NCBI GenBank assembly: GCA_020719895.1
Contig: DYPM01000019.1
Span: 1 to 9,472 of the forward strand
Direction: 5' to 3'
Source: Sulfurovum sp.
GTDB lineage: Bacteria; Campylobacterota; Campylobacteria; Campylobacterales; Sulfurovaceae
Length of the DNA stretch: 9,472 nucleotides
The notes below the pieces were generated by a model. The model saw only the letters and a program-made list of their open reading frames with translations, was not told the origin of the DNA and searched no databases. Below, piece by piece: positions 5,775 to 9,472 of this stretch (its first letter is position 1; every line of letters starts with the position of its first letter). A program made the position numbers and the translations under genes.

Positions 5775-6983
5775 ATGGCTAAAGCTAAATTTGAACGTAC
5801 GAAACCGCATGTCAATATTGGAACTATCGGTCACGTAGACCACGGTAAAACTACATTGACAGCCGCTATTACTATGTGTCTTTCACTCAAAAATGGTCAA
5901 GCTGCGATGGATTACGATCAGATCGACAACGCACCAGAAGAAAGAGAAAGAGGAATTACAATCTCAACTTCACACGTTGAGTACGAAACAGAAGCAAGAC
6001 ACTATGCACACGTAGACTGCCCAGGTCACGCCGACTACGTTAAAAACATGATTACTGGTGCTGCACAAATGGATGGTGCGATCCTTGTTATCGCATCTAC
6101 AGATGGTCCAATGGCACAAACAAGAGAACACATTCTTCTCTCCAAACAAGTAGGTGTTCCATATATCGTTGTATTTTTGAACAAAGAAGATCAACTTGAC
6201 GATGAAGATAGAGATGAGATGCTTGAACTTGTAGAGATGGAAGTTCGTGAACTTCTTTCTGATTATGATTTCCCAGGTGATGATACACCAATCGTAACAG
6301 GTTCTGCATTTAGAGCTCTTGAAGAAGCTAAAGCAAGTACTCCAGGAAAATGGGCTGAAAAAATCTACAAACTTATGGATGAAGTAGACTCTTATATTCC
6401 AAATCCTATAAGAGAGACAGATAAAGATTTCTTGATGCCAATCGAGGATATTTTTACCATTCAAGGTCGTGGTACAGTTGTAACCGGAAAAGTAGACAGA
6501 GGAACTGTTTGTGTTGGTAACGAGGTAGCAATCATTGGTATTAGAGACACTATGAAAACAACCGTAACTGGTGTTGAAATGTTCAGAAAAGAGATGGATT
6601 GTGGTCAAGCAGGTGACAACTGTGGTGTTCTTATCAGAGGTATTGATAAGTCACAAGTTCAAAGAGGGATGGTTCTTTGTAAACCAAACTCAATCACACC
6701 ACACAGCAAATTTGAAGCAGAGGTGTACGTTCTATCCAAAGAGGAAGGTGGTAGACATACGCCATTCTTCAATAACTACAGACCTCAGTTCTATATTCGT
6801 ACAACCGACGTAACTGGTTCAATCATCCTTCAAGAAGGAACTGAAATGGTTATGCCAGGAGACAACGTTAAAATCAATGTTGAGCTTATCGCTCCCGTAG
6901 CACTTGAGCAAGGAACTAAATTCGCAATCCGCGAAGGTGGTAGAACTGTTGGTGCGGGTGTTGTAGCAAAAATTATTGAGTAG
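5775..6983 (+). CDS. tuf: Translation elongation factor EF-Tu
   Basis: A 402-residue GTPase that brings aminoacyl-tRNA to the ribosome. GTP-binding motifs are complete: GHVDHGKT (19-26), the RGIT effector segment (59-62), DCPGH (81-85) with catalytic H85, NKED (136-139), and GSA (176-178). Domain 1 is about 1-205, domain 2 about 213-305, and domain 3 about 306-402 (RHTPFFNNYRPQFY, then the C-terminal GGRTVGAGVVAKII). AGGAG (5764-5768) precedes the ATG by 6 nt. Compared with E. coli EF-Tu there are three extra residues just after NKxD (QLDDEDRDEMLEL), at the start of helix D, and GPMAQTR stands where GPMPQTR is usual. I recall similar forms in some Campylobacterota, so this may be a lineage trait. 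It shares its transcript with the four upstream tRNAs, as tufB does. Confidence 0.99.
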   Translation: MAKAKFERTKPHVNIGTIGHVDHGKTTLTAAITMCLSLKNGQAAMDYDQIDNAPEERERGITISTSHVEYETEARHYAHVDCPGHADYVKNMITGAAQMDGAILVIASTDGPMAQTREHILLSKQVGVPYIVVFLNKEDQLDDEDRDEMLELVEMEVRELLSDYDFPGDDTPIVTGSAFRALEEAKASTPGKWAEKIYKLMDEVDSYIPNPIRETDKDFLMPIEDIFTIQGRGTVVTGKVDRGTVCVGNEVAIIGIRDTMKTTVTGVEMFRKEMDCGQAGDNCGVLIRGIDKSQVQRGMVLCKPNSITPHSKFEAEVYVLSKEEGGRHTPFFNNYRPQFYIRTTDVTGSIILQEGTEMVMPGDNVKINVELIAPVALEQGTKFAIREGGRTVGAGVVAKIIE

Positions 6984-6989
6984 TGTTTG

Positions 6990-7010
6990 TCGCGAGGATT
7001 TTCCTTGCGA
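6990..7010 (+). terminator. Stem-loop just after tuf, attenuator-like
   Basis: TCGCGAGGA (6990-6998) pairs with TCCTTGCGA (7002-7010), nine pairs with one G-T, around a TTT loop. It begins 7 nt after the tuf stop. It is followed by TATTTCTTTA, an imperfect U-rich tract. It may partly end transcription or protect the tuf 3' end, lowering expression of the downstream rpmG-secE-nusG genes relative to tuf. Confidence 0.5.
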
Positions 7011-7032
7011 TATTTCTTTATAGGAATCAAAA

Positions 7033-7185
7033 ATGAGAGAAAATATCCACTTGGGATGTGAAAAATGCACAAGACGCAACTATCACACAACTAAAAATAA
7101 AAAAAATACGACTGAAAAACTTGCACTCAAAAAGTATTGCAAATGGTGTAAGTCCCACACAACTCACAAAGAGATGAAGCTCTAA
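7033..7185 (+). CDS. rpmG: 50S ribosomal protein L33
   Basis: A 50-residue basic protein with the L33 pattern: a short start, GCEKC near 9-13, RRNYHTTKNKKNT, EKLALKKYC, then CKWCK and HTTHKEMKL at the end. Both CxxC pairs are kept, so this is the zinc-binding (C+) form. L33 sits near the ribosomal exit (E) site of the large subunit. TAGGA before the ATG (7021-7025) gives a 7-nt spacing. It lies 49 nt after tuf and 21 nt before tRNA-Trp, the common bacterial order rpmG-(trnW)-secE-nusG. Confidence 0.96.
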   Translation: MRENIHLGCEKCTRRNYHTTKNKKNTTEKLALKKYCKWCKSHTTHKEMKL

Positions 7186-7206
7186 TACAGCTTTACCTCT
7201 TTCCTT

Positions 7207-7282
7207 AGGCCAATAGCTCCAATGGTAGAGCAACGGTCTCCAAAACCGTGTGATGGGGGTTCGAGTCCCTCTTGGCCTGCCA
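7207..7282 (+). tRNA. trnW: tRNA-Trp (anticodon CCA)
   Basis: A 76-nt cloverleaf with acceptor stem AGGCCAA/TTGGCCT, G discriminator, anticodon stem ACGGT/ACCGT, and loop CTCCAAA giving CCA (7240-7242). The terminal CCA is encoded. It lies between rpmG and secE in the same direction and must be cut from a transcript that also carries mRNAs. Confidence 0.97.
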
Positions 7283-7300
7283 TTCAAAAAGGTAAAAGCT

Positions 7301-7486
7301 ATGGAAAAACTTTCAGCATTCATCAATAATGCAAGATCAGAAATTCATAAAGTCATATTCCCAACTAAAATCCAAATCAGACAAGCTTTTATAGCCGTAG
7401 TGCTTGTAGTGACTGTAATATCAATTTTTTTGGCATTGGTTGATTTGATTATGGGGCAAATAGTTAAGCTCGCGTTGGGAGCCTAA
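7301..7486 (+). CDS. secE: Protein translocase subunit SecE
   Basis: A 61-residue minimal SecE. An amphipathic N-terminal helix (SAFINNARSEIHKVIFPTKIQIRQ, about 5-28) carries the conserved KVIFPT-type hinge, followed by one membrane span (about 29-51) and a short tail. SecE clamps SecY in the SecYEG protein-export channel of the inner membrane. E. coli SecE has three spans; the single-span form is normal in most bacteria. The ATG at 7301 is chosen over upstream in-frame codons because those fall inside tRNA-Trp, and AAGG (7289-7292) is 8 nt before it. nusG begins one base after its stop. Confidence 0.96.
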   Translation: MEKLSAFINNARSEIHKVIFPTKIQIRQAFIAVVLVVTVISIFLALVDLIMGQIVKLALGA

Positions 7487-7487
7487 A

Positions 7488-8018
7488 ATGGCATTTCATT
7501 GGTATGCGGTACAAACATACGCAGGAAGTGAACAATCTGTGAAAAAAGCGATTGAACGACTTGTTGTGGATTATCATATAGAGGACAAAATCAAACAGAT
7601 TGTTGTTCCTACTGAGCAGGTAATCGAAATGAAAGACGGGAAAAAGAAAATCACGGATAGAACACTCTATTCAGGATATGTTTTTGCCCATGTTGATCTC
7701 GATACCGATTTGTGGCATAAAGTACAATCTCTGCCCAAAGTGTCACGATTTATTGGCGAACAAAAAACACCCACTGCTCTATCAGAAAGAGATATTAAAA
7801 ATATCCTTGAAAAAGCAGAAAAGAAATCAGCACCAAAACCCAAAGTGGATTTTGAGCATGGCGAAATGGTTCGGATTGTCGAAGGATCATTTGCAAACTT
7901 CACTGCTTTGGTCGAAGAGTATGATCTTGAGCATGGCAAACTTAGACTCAATGTCTCTATTTTTGGGCGTAACACTCCTATCGAGATCCTCTATACACAA
8001 GTGGAGAAGATTATTTAA
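7488..8018 (+). CDS. nusG: Transcription elongation/antitermination factor NusG
   Basis: A 176-residue NusG of usual length. An N-terminal NGN domain (about 3-98: WYAVQTYAGSEQSVKKAIE, VPTEQVIEMKDGKKK, LYSGYVFAHVDL) binds the RNA polymerase clamp. A lysine-rich linker (about 104-120) leads to a KOW domain (about 123-173: GEMVRIVEGSFANFTALVEEY...KLRLNVSIFGRNTPIEI), which contacts Rho or ribosomal S10 and so links transcription to translation. GGGAG inside the end of secE (7477-7481) is the ribosome binding site; with a one-base gap, secE and nusG are likely translated in a coupled way. After nusG comes an unusually long gap before rplK. Confidence 0.98.
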   Translation: MAFHWYAVQTYAGSEQSVKKAIERLVVDYHIEDKIKQIVVPTEQVIEMKDGKKKITDRTLYSGYVFAHVDLDTDLWHKVQSLPKVSRFIGEQKTPTALSERDIKNILEKAEKKSAPKPKVDFEHGEMVRIVEGSFANFTALVEEYDLEHGKLRLNVSIFGRNTPIEILYTQVEKII

Positions 8019-8194
8019 CTTTGACTTTACACACTTTTGCAAAAAAATGCGTAAAACCTCTATAGAATCTTTTCTTTTCATTTGTCTCTCTGAGGTTTCG
8101 TTGGAAACTTTAGCGATACAAATGGATGCAATCAAGCAATCCATTGTCGCATGGATGTCGTCAAAATTATTTTATGAAACAAAAAGGATAAACA
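8019..8194 (+). promoter_or_regulatory. Structured leader upstream of rplK
   Basis: This 176-nt gap holds two adjacent predicted stem-loops. The first pairs 8090-8099 with 8104-8113: ten continuous pairs, two of them G-U, around GUUG. The second pairs about 8114-8129 with 8136-8150 through three helical blocks with small bulges. A weak promoter (TTGCAA 8037-8042, 18 bp, TATAGA 8061-8066) lies before them. In E. coli, L1 represses its operon by binding the mRNA leader in front of rplK, so this is the expected place for such a site. I could not confirm the L1-binding internal-loop bases. Confidence 0.5.
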
Positions 8195-8620
8195 ATGGCA
8201 AAAAAAATACAAACATCATTTAAGTTGATGGTTGCTGCTGGGAAAGCAACACCTTCTCCTCCAGTCGGACCAGCGTTGGGTCAACGTGGTGTAAATATTA
8301 TGGAGTTTTGTAAACAGTTCAACGAAAGATCTAAAGACAAAGTAGGTTTTAAACTTCCCGTTATCATCACTGTTTATACAGACAAAAGTTTTACTTTTGA
8401 GACAAAACAACCGCCTACATCAGAGCTTATTATGAGCGTGACAGGTATCAAAAAAGGTGCAAAAAATCCACTCCTCGATACTGCAGGCACCATCACAAAA
8501 GCAAAACTTGAAGAGATAATCGATATGAAAATGGTCGATTTCAATACCAAAGATAGAGCAATGGCAGCAAAAATTATTGCGGGTCAATGTAGAAGTATGG
8601 GCGTAAAAGTCGTTGATTAA
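8195..8620 (+). CDS. rplK: 50S ribosomal protein L11
   Basis: A 141-residue L11, standard length. The N-terminal domain (about 1-70) has the signature GKATPSPPVGPALGQRGVNIMEFCKQFNERSKD; the C-terminal RNA-binding domain (about 75-141) ends RSMGVKVVD. L11 binds the GTPase-associated centre of 23S rRNA, helps EF-G and RelA act, and is the target region of thiostrepton. The proline pair P21/P22 that affects thiostrepton response is kept. AAGGA (8184-8188) gives a 6-nt spacing. Its partner rplA follows, but after an unusual 144-nt gap. Confidence 0.98.
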   Translation: MAKKIQTSFKLMVAAGKATPSPPVGPALGQRGVNIMEFCKQFNERSKDKVGFKLPVIITVYTDKSFTFETKQPPTSELIMSVTGIKKGAKNPLLDTAGTITKAKLEEIIDMKMVDFNTKDRAMAAKIIAGQCRSMGVKVVD

Positions 8621-8764
8621 TCTCTAAGATTTCTCTAAATCTCAAAAAAATTTCGAAATTTAGAGAGTTGCAATGTCAGTATATAAAAGATATCAAACCA
8701 AATTAAAAAATAAACATACCACAACGACTTGATTCAATGTGGGAGCATTACAGCGGAGAATATT
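8621..8764 (+). promoter_or_regulatory. rplK-rplA spacer with alternative hairpins
   Basis: These genes are nearly contiguous in E. coli but here lie 144 nt apart. TCTCTAAAT (8632-8640) pairs perfectly with ATTTAGAGA (8658-8666). A second copy of TCTCTAA at 8621-8627 could pair with the same right arm, so two exclusive hairpins are possible. A palindrome AAATTT-CG-AAATTT (8648-8661) overlaps the right arm. A 19-codon open frame (8673-8732) follows. The ribosome binding site of rplA is CGGAG at 8754-8758. Confidence 0.45.
8673..8732 (+). CDS. Possible leader peptide, 19 residues
   Basis: ATG TCA GTA TAT to TGA encodes MSVYKRYQTKLKNKHTTTT. GAGAG (8663-8667) lies 5 nt before the ATG and could serve as a ribosome binding site, but it is also the right arm of the upstream hairpin. 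The last four codons are ACC, ACA, ACG and ACT, one of each threonine codon, directly before the stop. No family is recognised and the frame is short enough to be chance. If translated, it might act as a leader controlling entry to rplA. Confidence 0.2.
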   Translation: MSVYKRYQTKLKNKHTTTT

Positions 8765-9469
8765 ATGGCAACCAAAACAACAAAAAGAAGGACAGCTCTA
8801 CTTCAAAAAGTAGACACAACTAAACGATACAACGTCACAGAAGCAATCGCTACACTTAAAGATCTCAAAACAGCAAAGTTTGATGAGACTGTCGAAGTCG
8901 CACTCAATCTCAATGTAGATCCAAGACACGCAGATCAAATGGTGAGAGGCTCAGTAGTCCTCCCACACGGAACAGGCAAAACAGTAAGAGTTGCAGTATT
9001 TGCAAAAGATCTCAAAGCCGATGAAGCCAAAGCAGCAGGTGCGGATATCGTAGCAACTGACGAATTGATAGAGATGATTCAAGCAGGAAATCTTCCATTT
9101 GATACTGTAATTTCTACGCCTGATATGATGGGTGTTTTAGGAAAAGTCGCAAGAATCCTTGGACCAAAAGGGTTAATGCCAAACCCTAAAACAGGAACCG
9201 TTACTATGGATGTCGCCAAAGCAGTACGCGATGCCAAAGCAGGTAAAGTGAATTTCAGAGTAGACAAAAAAGGAAATATTCACGCAGGAATTGGCAAAGT
9301 AAGTTTTGGTGAAGAGAAAATAAAAGAAAATTTTGTTGCACTTGTACAAATGGTCAATAAACTCAAACCAGCGGCTTCAAAAGGAAGATATGTCACCAAC
9401 GTAGCACTTTCACTCACAATGAGTCCTTCTCTTAAGGTAGACACACAAGAAGTTATGGAAATGAGATAA
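8765..9469 (+). CDS. rplA: 50S ribosomal protein L1
   Basis: A 234-residue L1, the usual length. Domain I (about 1-67 and 160-228) surrounds domain II (about 68-159), which contains VLGKVARILGPKGLMPNPKTGTVT, the L1 signature. L1 forms the mobile stalk that moves deacylated tRNA out of the E site, and in many bacteria it also represses its own operon by binding mRNA. The ATG at 8765 is chosen because CGGAG lies 6 nt upstream and the product begins MATKTTKRRTALLQKVD, as expected; an upstream TTG at 8729 would add 12 residues unlike the family. Its stop is 3 nt from the window edge; rplJ would be expected next. Confidence 0.98.
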   Translation: MATKTTKRRTALLQKVDTTKRYNVTEAIATLKDLKTAKFDETVEVALNLNVDPRHADQMVRGSVVLPHGTGKTVRVAVFAKDLKADEAKAAGADIVATDELIEMIQAGNLPFDTVISTPDMMGVLGKVARILGPKGLMPNPKTGTVTMDVAKAVRDAKAGKVNFRVDKKGNIHAGIGKVSFGEEKIKENFVALVQMVNKLKPAASKGRYVTNVALSLTMSPSLKVDTQEVMEMR

Positions 9470-9472
9470 CCA

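Noticed and set aside
5970..6608. Minus-strand open frame of 212 codons inside tuf
   Set aside because: Antisense shadow of the highly biased tuf codons; the product is rich in Cys, Phe, Ile and Asn with no domain.
8047..8223. Plus-strand open frame of 58 codons in the nusG-rplK gap
   Set aside because: No ribosome binding site, it overlaps the rplK start out of frame, and the stretch is better explained by paired RNA stems.

Overview
This window is a chromosomal housekeeping region. It most likely comes from a Campylobacterota (former Epsilonproteobacteria) genome, perhaps a Sulfurimonas/Sulfurovum-type sulfur or hydrogen oxidiser. I base this on protein style (EF-Tu, MgtE, ComM, NusG), AT-rich spacers, heavy AGA arginine use in tuf, and the order tRNA-tuf-rpmG-tRNA(Trp)-secE-nusG-rplK-rplA. 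The genus is an inference from memory of these families; no search was run.

Left block, minus strand (53-2930): mgtE (Mg2+ channel/transporter), a chaA-like Ca2+/H+ antiporter and a small SUI1-domain (eIF1/YciH-like) protein. The genes are close together (17 nt, then a 1-nt TGATG overlap) and look like one operon read away from the 249-bp divergent spacer at 2931-3179. The first two genes handle divalent cations; the third is linked to translation initiation, for which Mg2+ matters.

Middle, plus strand (3180-4742): comM/yifB, an AAA+ helicase-like protein of natural transformation. It is followed by about 430 bp without a gene, holding a double-hairpin repeat (4755-4824), an unassigned stretch, and an A/T-tract region running into an exact-consensus sigma-70 promoter (5105-5133).

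Right block, plus strand (5171-9469): tRNA-Thr(UGU), tRNA-Tyr(GUA), tRNA-Gly(UCC), tRNA-Thr(GGU), tuf, rpmG, tRNA-Trp(CCA), secE, nusG, rplK, rplA. This is the classic translation/transcription supercluster; the order thrU-tyrU-glyT-thrT-tufB is the same in E. coli. The end of the window falls just after rplA, where rplJ-rplL-rpoB would be expected.

I see no new multi-gene system, phage, IS element or CRISPR. What deserves a second look lies in the spacers: a 44-nt hairpin before tuf, a stem-loop right after the tuf stop, and unusually long structured gaps before rplK (176 nt) and before rplA (144 nt). The second gap includes a tiny possible ORF ending in one of each of the four threonine codons.
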